Assembly: GCA_963542845.1 (NCBI GenBank)
Contig: CAUTZA010000016.1
Location: forward strand, 1 to 15,811
Reading direction: 5' to 3'
Length of the DNA stretch: 15,811 nucleotides
Source of the DNA: JABCPO02 sp963542845
GTDB taxonomy: Bacteria; Bacillota; Clostridia; TANB77; CAG-508
The notes under the pieces were generated by a model. It had not been told where the DNA came from. It ran no database searches and saw nothing but the letters and a program-made list of their open reading frames with translations. The translations under genes were made by a program, and so were the position numbers. Shown here one piece after another: positions 1 through 7,716 of the stretch. Position 1 is the first letter of the stretch; every line of letters begins with the position of its first letter.

Positions 1-245
1 TTCTTTCAACTATTTCACGATTTGTTTCTTCTTTTAACTTAATTTCAAATTCTTTAATACTAAACTTTGCTTTCTTAAGTTCTTCTTCTGCTTCTTTTTT
101 TGCATTATCTAAAATTGTTTTAGCTTCATTTTCAGCAGTGCCGAAGTTTCTTTTCAGCTATTTCTTTTCTAACTATTATCCCTAAAATAATTGAAGTTGG
201 TATTACGATAAAATATCCTAAAATTAATCTTACTATTATATCCAT
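1..245 (-). CDS. rny: Ribonuclease Y, N-terminal part, with a +1 shift at CGG
   Basis: RNase Y is the membrane-anchored endoribonuclease that initiates mRNA decay in many Gram-positive bacteria. Only about 81 residues lie in the window; the KH and HD domains are beyond the left edge. The ATG at 245 follows an AAGGGAT ribosome binding site. Residues 4-26 form the single membrane anchor, followed by RKEIAEKKL and then the charged coiled coil. The 0 frame hits CGG at 143-141 after residue 34 and stops three codons later. Skipping the C gives GTAENEAKTILDNAKKEAEE, which matches the family pattern (lysine-rich, then G-S/T-A-E-E-E-A-K). The glycine at the junction is the conserved one. Because RNase Y is important for growth and the rest of the visible sequence is intact, I treat it as a functional gene read by +1 shifting rather than as a pseudogene. 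Identity is from family memory of the N-terminus only. Confidence 0.85.
141..143 (-). other. +1 frameshift site, CTT-CGG-C, in rny
   Basis: The 0-frame codon is CGG (34 codons after the ATG). The 0 frame ends at TGA three codons later. Dropping the C gives GGC (Gly) and restores the RNase Y coiled-coil sequence. The fourth base is C, so the quadruplet is CGGC, the only one of the eight sites with C there. Confidence 0.85.
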
Positions 246-327
246 TTTAGATCCCTTCAATTCTTATTTATCTCTTTTTATATTTCAAACATATTTTAAA
301 ACATTTTTTTATACATATTTAACATGT

Positions 328-358
328 ATTTTACACATGTTTTCTTTTGATTTTTCAA
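328..358 (-). promoter_or_regulatory. Possible rny promoter with flanking inverted repeat
   Basis: The 298-base gap between the divergent rny and exporter genes (246-543) holds no gene that I can support. On the minus strand, TTGAAA (358-353) and TAAAAT (333-328), preceded by TGTG, are spaced 19 bases, which is longer than ideal. An inverted repeat AACATGT-N7-ACATGTT (321-341) brackets the -10 element and could be an operator. In a sequence this AT-rich both signals could arise by chance. Confidence 0.25.
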
Positions 359-449
359 TCTCCCTGTGATATTATATTATTCATACAAATTTATATAAGT
401 ATGTATTGATACTATTAAATTTATATAATCTAATTTAATTTTATCATAG

Positions 450-478
450 TTTTAAATAAAAATAAACAAAAGTATACT
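450..478 (+). promoter_or_regulatory. Possible promoter of the ABC exporter operon
   Basis: TTTTAA (450-455) and TATACT (473-478) are separated by 17 bases, giving a start near 485 and a leader of about 60 nt before the TTG start at 544. The -35 match is weak. Further AT-rich hexamers nearby (for example TTGATA at 406-411 with TCTAAT at 429-434) are alternatives. Confidence 0.3.
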
Positions 479-530
479 TAAATTTACTATATTCACTATA
501 TATACATACATTAACTACATACTTATTGGA

Positions 531-537
531 AAAGGAG
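531..537 (+). promoter_or_regulatory. Ribosome binding site that fixes the TTG start at 544
   Basis: AAAGGAG lies six bases before TTG at 544. It is the only good Shine-Dalgarno sequence near the gene start. The ATG at 581 in the downstream frame has none. The site therefore places translation initiation in the frame that later meets CGG at 628, supporting the frameshift reading. Confidence 0.75.
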
Positions 538-543
538 TAAAAT

Positions 544-2341
544 TTGAGCAAAGATAATAAAAATATAATAACAAATAATAATGATAATAATACTAAAAAT
601 ACTAATGTTAAATTTTCTACTTATCTTCGGAAAATTTAAATTCAAAATATTCTTAGTATTATTTTTAACTTTTTTAGACACACTTATAGTTCTTGCATCT
701 CCAAGAATCATATCAAGCATAGTTGATCATGGGATTGCAACAAATAATAGGCAGGAAATAATGCAAAATGGTGGATATTTACTATTATTTTCAATATTTT
801 CAATAATATTTTCTGTTACTACAACATATGTCGCAGCACAAATAGGGTATGGAATAACTAATTTTATACAAAAAGATATATTCAAAAAATTATTAAATTT
901 TTCTTTTAAGAATTTAGATGAGTTTTCAACTCCCACTCTTCTTACAAGAATAACAAATGATAGTGATTCTATAGGTAATGCAATCGTATTTACTGTTAGA
1001 ATGGGACTTCAAGCTCCAATTATGTTTATATTCGCAATAATAATGTCATACAAAATAAGTAGTGACCTTTCTAAAATCTTTTTAGTAATTGTCCCTATCT
1101 TAATAATAATTATTATGGTGTTATTTAAGATAACATCTCCTATTTTTAAGGAATCACAAAAAAGAATTGATGGTATTAATGGGGTTATACAAGAAAATAT
1201 TCGTGGTATTAGAACTGTAAAAACATATACAAGAGAAGAATATGAAATATCAAAATTTATGAAGGATAACAAGCTTCTTAGGAATGTCAAACTAAAAGTT
1301 GTATATATTATGACAATATTAGAACCAATTATAGGGCTTCTTATAAATGCGGCACTAATTGGAGTATTATACTTTGGTGGTAATTTAGTATTTAGTAATA
1401 AGTTATCAAATGGTGATCTTATAGCATTTATATCATATACATCGCAAATATTTACTGGATTATTCTTAATGGCCGGTCTTTTAATGACTATCTTTCCTGC
1501 AATAATTTCGTTTGGAAGAATTAAAGAAATTTTAAATACACATTCAGAAATAACAGAAAAAGATAATGCAATTAGAAAAATAGACAGTAATGCAAAATTA
1601 GATTTAGAACTTAAAAACGTATCATATTCATACTCAAATAGTAAGAATAATACTATAGATAATGTTTCACTAAGAATACCTTTTGGTACATCTTTAGGTA
1701 TTGTTGGTACAACAGGTGCTGGTAAAACAACTCTTGTATCCCTTATAACAAGGCTTTATGATGTTGATTCTGGTGAAATATTATTAGGTGGTCATAATAT
1801 TAAAGATTATACACTAGATGCACTAAACTCATACATCTCATTTGTTCTACAAAAAAATACACTATTTACTGGAACTATTAGAGATAATATGTTGTGGGGA
1901 AATCATAATGCAACAGATGAGGAAATTAAAGAAGCTTTAAGAAAAGCAGAAATCCTACCTCTTATAGAATCATACAGTGATAACCTTAATCACGAAGTTC
2001 TAATAGATGGAAAAAACTTCTCTGGAGGTCAAAAACAAAGACTTACAATTGCAAGAGCTTTTCTTAAAAAAGCCGGTATATTAATCTTAGATGACTCTAC
2101 AAGTGCTGTAGATAAGATTACAGAAAAAAATATACAAAATGCAATTTCAACACTATCAAAACATGATATTACAAAGATTATAATCTCACAAAGGATTTCA
2201 TCTGTAAAAAATTGTGATAATATAATTGTTTTAGAAAATGGTAAAATAACAGCACAAGGAACTCACAAAGAGTTAATTTCAAGTTCACTACTTTACCAAG
2301 AAATCTATAATTCTCAAGGAGGTGACTATAATGAAAAATAA
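544..2341 (+). CDS. ABC exporter half-transporter with degenerate catalytic site (heterodimer subunit 1), one +1 shift
   Basis: Joined reading is TTG 544 to 627, skip C628, then 629-2341 (about 598 residues, normal for a half-exporter). It combines a six-helix ABC-B membrane domain (about residues 35-340) with a nucleotide-binding domain. Walker A GTTGAGKTT is near 388-396, signature FSGGQ near 492-496 and Walker B LILDD near 513-517. The usual catalytic Glu after Walker B is Asp, and the H-loop His is Gln (SQRIS, near 549). This is the known degenerate-site half of heterodimeric exporters such as BmrCD, LmrCD and TM287/288; the substrate is not predictable. The first 28 residues are Asn/Lys-rich and lead to STYL, where CGG 628-630 occurs and the 0 frame stops at 637-639. 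The +1 frame continues GKFKFKIFLVLFLTFLDTL, a typical first helix. The end overlaps the next gene by 11 nt, which suggests translational coupling. Confidence 0.88.
628..630 (+). other. +1 frameshift site, CTT-CGG-A, in exporter subunit 1
   Basis: CGG is codon 29 counted from the TTG at 544. The 0 frame ends at TAA 637-639. Skipping C gives GGA (Gly) and enters the frame that runs open to 2341. Without the shift, the only available start in the main frame is 581, which lacks a ribosome binding site and yields a spurious N-terminus. Confidence 0.8.
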
Positions 2342-4262
2342 TAATTTAAACAACAATGATGAAAAAGTTTTAAAAGAATTAAATGAACTACTTCCTGAAG
2401 AATTAAATATGTCAGAAAAAAATAAAAAATTGTATAAGGAGTTATTAGAAAAACAATCCGCTAAAAAACCTGTTAAAACATTTTTTAGAATACTTTCATA
2501 TATCAGATATAATATGAAAGCATATATTTTAGGACTGTTTCTTCTAATAATTTCATCAGTATTAAGTATACGGACAAACACTAGTACTAAAACCATTAAT
2601 AGACTCTTTTACAACTAAAGATTCTACCAATTTTATAAGCACAATTATAATATTTGCTGTCCTTATGGTATTATCACTTGTTATAAATTATTTTGGTACT
2701 TTAATCATTGCTAAAATTGCACAAAATATTGTATACAAAATAAGAAAAGAATTATTTGCTAAAATGCAAAAAATGGGAATTGACTTTTTTGATAAAAATC
2801 CATCTGGAGAAACAATCTCAATATTTACAAACGATGTTGAACTTTTAAGTACAGCAATTGATCAAAGCTTATCAAAAATCCTTATATCAGTTATAACATT
2901 TGTATTAACTTTTGGAACACTAGTATACCTAAATTCACTACTAGCTCTTTTATCACTTGTACTAATTTGCATATATATTGCTGTTATGTACACATTTGCA
3001 CTAAAAAGTACAAAACATGCAAGATTAAAACAATACCGTCTTGCTCACTTAAGCCGGATATGCAGAAGAAATGATATCTGGTATGCGAGTTGTTAAGCTA
3101 TTTAATGCACAAGATATTATAACTGCTAAATTTAATACATATGTTGATGAATTAGAAAACTCTAACAAAAAAACTATCTTTTATGGTGTTGTAATCCACC
3201 CTCTTACTAGAGCATTTTCATATGTTATATCTGCAATGATTGCAGTTGTAGGTGGAAACCTTGTTTTAGATAATGTAATGACACTAGGTAGTGTAGTTTC
3301 TGTAACACAACTTGTAGATTCACTATCACGTCCACTGATGAATATGGCATCACAAATAACTACACTTACTAAAGCTATTGCAGGTGCTGAAAGAATTTTT
3401 AATATTCTAGATATTGAAGAAGAAATAGATGAAGGAACAATTGATATCCTAACTAAAGATGGACAAGATTATTGGTATGATACAACTAAAACAGATGTTA
3501 ACAATGGTATAATTACTAAAGTTGATGCTTCTGTAATTATAGAAGATCTATATTTTAAATATGATAAATCAAACGAAAAATACATACTAAAAAATATATC
3601 TGTACATGCTACAAACGGCGAACAAATAGCATTTGTTGGTGCAACAGGAGCAGGTAAAACAACCATCACCAACCTTATAAACCGTTTCTATGAAATAGAT
3701 AAAGGTAAAATAACAATTGATGGCATAGATATTAAAGATATAAAGAAAAATGCACTAAGAAGAACAATCACAACAGTACTACAAGATACAGTATTATTTA
3801 GTACAACAATACTTGAAAACATTAGATATGGTAGACTTGATGCGACAGACGAAGAAGTATACGAAGCAGCCAAAATTGCAAATGTAGATAAAATAATAGA
3901 AAATTTACCTGAAGGATATAATACTAAAATATCTGCAACAGATGTTTCTCTATCACAAGGACAAATCCAACTTATCTCTATAGCAAGAGCAGTTCTTGCA
4001 AACTCTAAGATAATTATCCTTGATGAGGCTACATCTTCTATAGATACAAGAACAGAAGAACTTGTTCAAAATGCAATGGATAATCTTATGACAGATAAAA
4101 CAACATTTGTAATTGCACATAGACTTTCAACTATTAGAAACTCCAAAGCAATTATACTTCTTGATAATGGTGAAATCATCGAACGCCGGTGAACATGACT
4201 TCCTATTATCTCTAAAAGGACAATACTACAAACTATATACTGGTAATAGTATATTAGATTAG
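2331..4262 (+). CDS. ABC exporter half-transporter with canonical catalytic site (heterodimer subunit 2), three +1 shifts
   Basis: The ATG at 2331 follows AAGGAGGTG; the in-frame GTG at 2322 lies inside the ribosome binding site and is rejected. Joined segments are 2331-2570, 2572-3054, 3056-4186 and 4188-4262, giving about 642 residues. Order: a charged N-terminal extension of about 60 residues, a six-helix ABC-B domain, and a nucleotide-binding domain with an inserted acidic linker before it. Walker A GATGAGKTT is near 436-444, signature LSQGQ near 540-544, Walker B IIILDE with catalytic Glu near 565 and H-loop His near 596. LSQGQ instead of LSGGQ, opposite the Asp-bearing partner, is the classic arrangement of heterodimeric multidrug-type exporters. 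All three junctions fall on family-conserved glycines: the one before the loop after helix 1, N/S-G-Y-x-E-E and the E-x-G-x-H-D motif near the C-terminus. Nothing else suggests decay. Confidence 0.88.
2571..2573 (+). other. +1 frameshift site, ATA-CGG-A, in exporter subunit 2 (first)
   Basis: CGG is codon 81 from the ATG at 2331. The 0 frame stops at 2616-2618. Skipping C gives SVLSI-GQTLVLKPLIDSF, fitting the family stretch in which helix 1 is followed by G-P/x and a conserved I/L-D. Confidence 0.85.
3055..3057 (+). other. +1 frameshift site, AGC-CGG-A, in exporter subunit 2 (second)
   Basis: CGG lies 161 codons after the first shift and is in frame. The 0 frame stops at 3094-3096. Skipping C gives LAHLS-GYAEEMISGMRVVK, a strong match to the family motif N-G-Y-x-E-E-x-x-x-G-x-x-V-V-K in the coupling region. 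Confidence 0.92.
4187..4189 (+). other. +1 frameshift site, CGC-CGG-T, in exporter subunit 2 (third)
   Basis: CGG lies 377 codons after the second shift and is followed at once by TGA (4190-4192) in the 0 frame. Skipping C gives ER-GEHDFLLSLKGQYYKLY, the standard C-terminal motif E-x-G-x-H-x-x-L-L-x-x-x-G-x-Y of ABC exporters. CGC just before it is read as ordinary Arg. Confidence 0.92.
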
Positions 4263-4313
4263 GTTTAATATACTATAATATAATTTGATTTAATTACATA
4301 ATACATTATACAT

Positions 4314-4361
4314 ACCTATAAAGTGAAAGATAATTATATCAACACACTTTATAGGTTTTTC
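4314..4361 (+). terminator. Terminator after the ABC exporter operon
   Basis: A 12-bp perfect stem, ACCTATAAAGTG (4314-4325) with CACTTTATAGGT (4345-4356), encloses a 19-nt loop and ends in a run of T. It lies about 50 nt after the exporter stop at 4262 and separates it from the synthetase gene. Confidence 0.8.
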
Positions 4362-4370
4362 TTATGTAAA

Positions 4371-4399
4371 TTTACATTACTTATCAAATATTATATAAT
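4371..4399 (+). promoter_or_regulatory. Promoter of the synthetase-sodA unit
   Basis: TTTACA (4371-4376), a 17-base spacer and TATAAT (4394-4399) form a near-consensus housekeeping promoter just after the upstream terminator. It leaves a leader of about 28 nt before the ribosome binding site and the ATG at 4434. Confidence 0.6.
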
Positions 4400-4433
4400 A
4401 AAATAGAAATTTCAATTAGGAGTTAGACAATTT

Positions 4434-6227
4434 ATGAAAATTATAAACAAACCATGCAAGATAAATAGTCCACTCTCTCAATCAAACACTTTTAAAGATT
4501 GGTTTTATCTTGCAACAGAAAAATATGAAAATAATATAGCATATATAAAAAAAGATAATTTAGGAAGAAATCATAACATAGTATTTTACAAAGTTAAAAG
4601 ACATGTTTCATTTTTAGCATATTCACACATAGAAGAGAAGCTAACAAATGAGAAAGTAATAATAATTGGTCGTAATTCGTATGAATGGATAGTTTCATAC
4701 CTTTCTCTACTTATAACAGGTACAACAGCTGTTCCTTTAGATGCAGGACTTAAGGAAGAAGAAATAGAAAATTCAATTTCACGTATAACACCAGCACTTG
4801 TTATATGTGATTCAACTAAGCTTGAACTTATTAAGACTATTAAAGAAAAACTAAATCTTAAATTCAAAATATATTTAACAGAAAAAGATGATAAAACAGA
4901 AGAAGAAAACATTCTAACAATTGATGATGTAATTGCTAATGTTAAAGAAACTACAACATTCAAAAAAGTACTAGAAGCAATTGATAATCTACAAATAGAT
5001 GAAAATGCTACTAAAATACTACTTTTCACATCTGGTACTACATCACAATCAAAAATTGTAGAACTATCAAATAAAAATATTATTAGCAACTTAAAAGCAA
5101 TACAAGCAGTAATACCAGTAACTAACAAGGATACTACACTTGCACTACTTCCATTCCATCATACTTTTGGGATTATTGGGGTATTAGTTGTACTATTCTC
5201 TGGAGGAACAATTGCATTTGTTGAAAGTATGAAAAAATTTAAAGATAATATAAAAGAATATTCACCAACACTACTATTCCTAGTACCAGCAGTATTAGAA
5301 CTTGTATACAAAAAAATTCAAAGTGGTATAAAAAAATCAGGTAAAGAAGAATTAGTAAAAAAAATGATAAAAATTTCTAATAAACTATTAGAATTTAATA
5401 TAGATATACGTAGATTACTATTTAGATCTATTATAAACGAACTTGGTGGTAAAATTAAATTTGCATTCTCAGGAGCTGCGCCAATAAAAAAAGAATTAAT
5501 TGAAGCTTACGAAAACTTTGGAATACATATATTCCAAGGATATGGAATGACTGAAACATCTCCTGTTATATCTGCAGAAAACTACTGTAAAAAAAATCCA
5601 GGAAGCGTAGGATTCCCAATGCCTAATGTAACAGTTAAAATTGATAAACCCGATGAAAATGGAATTGGTGAAATACTTATACAAGGTGATAATGTATTTA
5701 AAGGATACATGAACGACAAAGAAAAAACAGATGAAGTTATAATAGATAACTGGTGTCATACTGGTGATATTGGATATATTGACGAAAACGGTTTCATATT
5801 CATCACAGGTAGACAAAAAGATATGATTGTATTAGACAACGGTAAAAAAATCTTCCCTGAAGAAATCGAACATGTTTTAATGGATTTAGAATACATAAAA
5901 GACGTACTAGTATATGCAGATAATTCTTTAGGCGATGATGATTTAAAACTTACAGCAAAAATTAAAATCGACAAAAAAGAAATACAACAAACTTTTAAAA
6001 ACTTAGAATATAATCAAATATTAGATAAAATTTGGAATGATATAAAAGAAATAAATACAACATTCCCTAAATATAAATATATTAAAGATGTCCTTGTAAC
6101 AGAAGAAGACTTTATTAAAACAACCACATTAAAAATTAAACGTTTTAAAGAAATAGAAAAAACAAAAGAAGAACTAGAAAATGGGAAAACAATAAGTATA
6201 AAAAATATCAGTACAAAAGAGAAATAA
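4434..6227 (+). CDS. AMP-forming acyl-CoA synthetase (long-chain fatty acid-CoA ligase family)
   Basis: This 597-residue protein belongs to the ANL adenylating-enzyme family, which activates a carboxylate with ATP to an acyl-adenylate and usually transfers it to CoA. Motifs in order: the phosphate-binding LLFTSGTT near 196-203, followed by SK and VELSN; GYGMTET near 369-375; the ATP-ribose Asp in CHTGD near 445; GRQKDMIVLDNGKKIFPEEIE from Arg 460, the hinge region; and a C-terminal TLKIKRF whose Lys near 567 is the likely adenylation lysine. No membrane segment is evident. TAGGAG (4417-4422) supports the ATG at 4434. sodA follows after 52 nt and probably shares the transcript. Length and motif order suit long-chain acyl-CoA synthetases. 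An acyl-ACP synthetase or another carboxylate substrate cannot be excluded. The gene has no in-frame CGG: the two CGG triplets (5789, 5840) span AAC-GGT. Confidence 0.85.
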   Translation: MKIINKPCKINSPLSQSNTFKDWFYLATEKYENNIAYIKKDNLGRNHNIVFYKVKRHVSFLAYSHIEEKLTNEKVIIIGRNSYEWIVSYLSLLITGTTAVPLDAGLKEEEIENSISRITPALVICDSTKLELIKTIKEKLNLKFKIYLTEKDDKTEEENILTIDDVIANVKETTTFKKVLEAIDNLQIDENATKILLFTSGTTSQSKIVELSNKNIISNLKAIQAVIPVTNKDTTLALLPFHHTFGIIGVLVVLFSGGTIAFVESMKKFKDNIKEYSPTLLFLVPAVLELVYKKIQSGIKKSGKEELVKKMIKISNKLLEFNIDIRRLLFRSIINELGGKIKFAFSGAAPIKKELIEAYENFGIHIFQGYGMTETSPVISAENYCKKNPGSVGFPMPNVTVKIDKPDENGIGEILIQGDNVFKGYMNDKEKTDEVIIDNWCHTGDIGYIDENGFIFITGRQKDMIVLDNGKKIFPEEIEHVLMDLEYIKDVLVYADNSLGDDDLKLTAKIKIDKKEIQQTFKNLEYNQILDKIWNDIKEINTTFPKYKYIKDVLVTEEDFIKTTTLKIKRFKEIEKTKEELENGKTISIKNISTKEK

Positions 6228-6279
6228 CTACAATAAGCACAGTAAATACTAATGCTAATCATATATAAGGAGAATAATA

Positions 6280-6876
6280 ATGTTTAAAAAAATAGAATTA
6301 AAATATGGTTTTAAAGATTTAGAACCATATTTAGATGAAGAAACAATGTTAACACATTACAACAAACACTATAATACATATGCAGAAAATCTAAACAATG
6401 CTTTAGAAAACATACCAGAATTTAAAAATATGGATATCATCTCAATATTAAAAAATATAAAAGAAAACAATAACTATTATATGGCTATTAGAAATAATGG
6501 TGGTGGTTATTTAAATCATAGTATGTATTTTGATATGCTATCACCAAAATCAACACCACTTCCTACTAAATTAGAAGAAAAAATATCAAATGATTTCACA
6601 TCTTTTGACAGTTTTAAATCTGAAATTATATCAAAAGGTCTATCTCACTTTGGTTCTGGTTGGGTATGGGTAATAGTAGAAGATAATCACCTAAAGATTA
6701 TAACTACAAATAACCAAGATAATCCATATATGTTTGGACAAACTCCAATAATGGGAATTGACTTATGGGAACATGCATATTATTTAAAATACAAAAATCT
6801 TAGAAAAAATTATTTAGAAAATATATTTAATGTTATAGACTGGAATGTAGTAGAAAATTATTATAATAACATCTAG
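6280..6876 (+). CDS. sodA: Superoxide dismutase, Mn-type (Mn/Fe family)
   Basis: The 198-residue protein is a complete Mn/Fe superoxide dismutase, which converts superoxide to hydrogen peroxide and oxygen in the cytoplasm. Metal ligands are His26, His80 (LNHSMYF), Asp161 and His165 (DLWEHAYYLKY). The gateway Tyr is at 34. The outer-sphere Gln is in the C-terminal half (TNNQDNP, about 146) and GGG lies before NH, both features of Mn-type rather than Fe-type enzymes, although cambialistic use is possible. The family's paired HH near the first ligand is HY here. Start: ATG 6280 with AAGGAG about eight bases upstream. Its place behind the synthetase suggests a shared transcript ending at the hairpin around 6900. 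No in-frame CGG. Confidence 0.93.
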   Translation: MFKKIELKYGFKDLEPYLDEETMLTHYNKHYNTYAENLNNALENIPEFKNMDIISILKNIKENNNYYMAIRNNGGGYLNHSMYFDMLSPKSTPLPTKLEEKISNDFTSFDSFKSEIISKGLSHFGSGWVWVIVEDNHLKIITTNNQDNPYMFGQTPIMGIDLWEHAYYLKYKNLRKNYLENIFNVIDWNVVENYYNNI

Positions 6877-6886
6877 AGCCTAATAT

Positions 6887-6915
6887 AAAAAAATGGTAAG
6901 TGACTTACCATTTTT
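6887..6915. terminator. Bidirectional terminator between sodA and yebC
   Basis: AAATGGTAAG (6891-6900), a TGA loop and CTTACCATTT (6904-6913) form a 10-bp stem, extendable by the flanking A and T runs. The A run before and T run after let it end both the plus-strand sodA unit and the minus-strand yebC unit, which converge here. Confidence 0.8.
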
Positions 6916-6965
6916 CTTCATTTTAATCATATTTTTATCACTTACCACTTTGCTAAGTTATAACA

Positions 6966-7697
6966 TTATTCAGCTTCTACTGCATTATGATAAACATTTT
7001 GTATGTCATCATTATCTTCTAATGTTTCAACAAGCTTTTCAATTCTTTCATATGCTTTTTCATCAAGTTCTACATTAGTTCCAGGTATCATAGAAATATT
7101 TGCTTCCATTATTTTTATTCCCTTATCTTCTAGCATTTGTAATACTGATGAAAATTTTGCTGGTTCTGTTATTATTTCAAAAACTTCATCATATGTTTTT
7201 AAATCTTCAGCATCAACTTCCATAACAAGTTCTAGCATTTCATCTTCTGTTAAATTAGTTGTTTCCCTTTCTATAACTATTAATCCCTTTTTGCTAAACA
7301 TATATGAAACACAACCTGTTGTTCCTAATTTTCCACCATTTTTATCAAATGTATGTCTAACTTCTGATGCTGTTCTATTCTTATTATTTGTCATCGCTTC
7401 TACTATAACTGCAACACCATTTGCTCCATATCCTTCGTATACTATTTCTTCATAGTTTTCTGTACTTCCAGCACCAGATGCTTTTTTTATAGCATTGTTT
7501 ATAGTATCATTTGGCATATTATTTGCTTTTGCTTTTGCTATAACTGCTGCAAGTGTTGCATTTCCTTGTGGATCTGGTCCTCCTGCTTTAACTGCAACAT
7601 ATAGTTCTCTTCCAAGTTTTGTAAAAATTTTACCTCTTACAGCATCTTGTTTTCCTTTTCTTGCTTTAATATTATTCCATTTACTATGTCCTGACAT
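6966..7697 (-). CDS. yebC: YebC/TACO1-family protein
   Basis: The 243-residue protein begins MSGHSKWNNIKARKGKQD and carries the family's AGGPDPQGNATLAAVIAKAK and NMPNDTINNAI stretches. It is full length and intact. The family includes mitochondrial TACO1 and bacterial proteins first named as transcription regulators; recent work connects members to helping ribosomes over difficult stretches such as polyproline. Which role applies here is not visible. The ATG follows GAGGG by seven bases. It lies 19 nt after the DUF2207-like gene on the same strand, so the two probably share a transcript. No in-frame CGG. Given the frameshift system in this window, a translation-assisting protein close by is suggestive but may be coincidence. 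Confidence 0.93.
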   Translation of the reverse strand: MSGHSKWNNIKARKGKQDAVRGKIFTKLGRELYVAVKAGGPDPQGNATLAAVIAKAKANNMPNDTINNAIKKASGAGSTENYEEIVYEGYGANGVAVIVEAMTNNKNRTASEVRHTFDKNGGKLGTTGCVSYMFSKKGLIVIERETTNLTEDEMLELVMEVDAEDLKTYDEVFEIITEPAKFSSVLQMLEDKGIKIMEANISMIPGTNVELDEKAYERIEKLVETLEDNDDIQNVYHNAVEAE

Positions 7698-7716
7698 AAG
7701 TTTTTCCCTCTTTCTT

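Noticed and set aside
581..628. ATG 581 as the start of exporter subunit 1
   Set aside because: It has no ribosome binding site, and the N-terminus it gives differs from the family. TTG 544 has a good site and a frame leading to a typical half-exporter start.
2322..2330. GTG 2322 as start of exporter subunit 2
   Set aside because: It lies within the AAGGAGGTG ribosome binding site that serves ATG 2331.
4187..4192. A prfB-like stop-codon-driven shift, since CGG is followed by TGA
   Set aside because: The other seven sites have the 0-frame stop several codons away (3 to 15 or so), and no Shine-Dalgarno-like stimulator precedes any of them. The stop is incidental.
2665..4192. Separate genes starting at 2665 and 3071
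   Set aside because: These are the downstream frames of one exporter subunit. Neither ATG has a ribosome binding site, and each would start in the middle of the membrane domain.
4586..5128. Long antisense open frame (180 codons) opposite the synthetase, and similar shadows elsewhere
   Set aside because: Composition is that of a complement of an AT-rich coding sequence, there is no start signal, and the sense gene is a clear family member.
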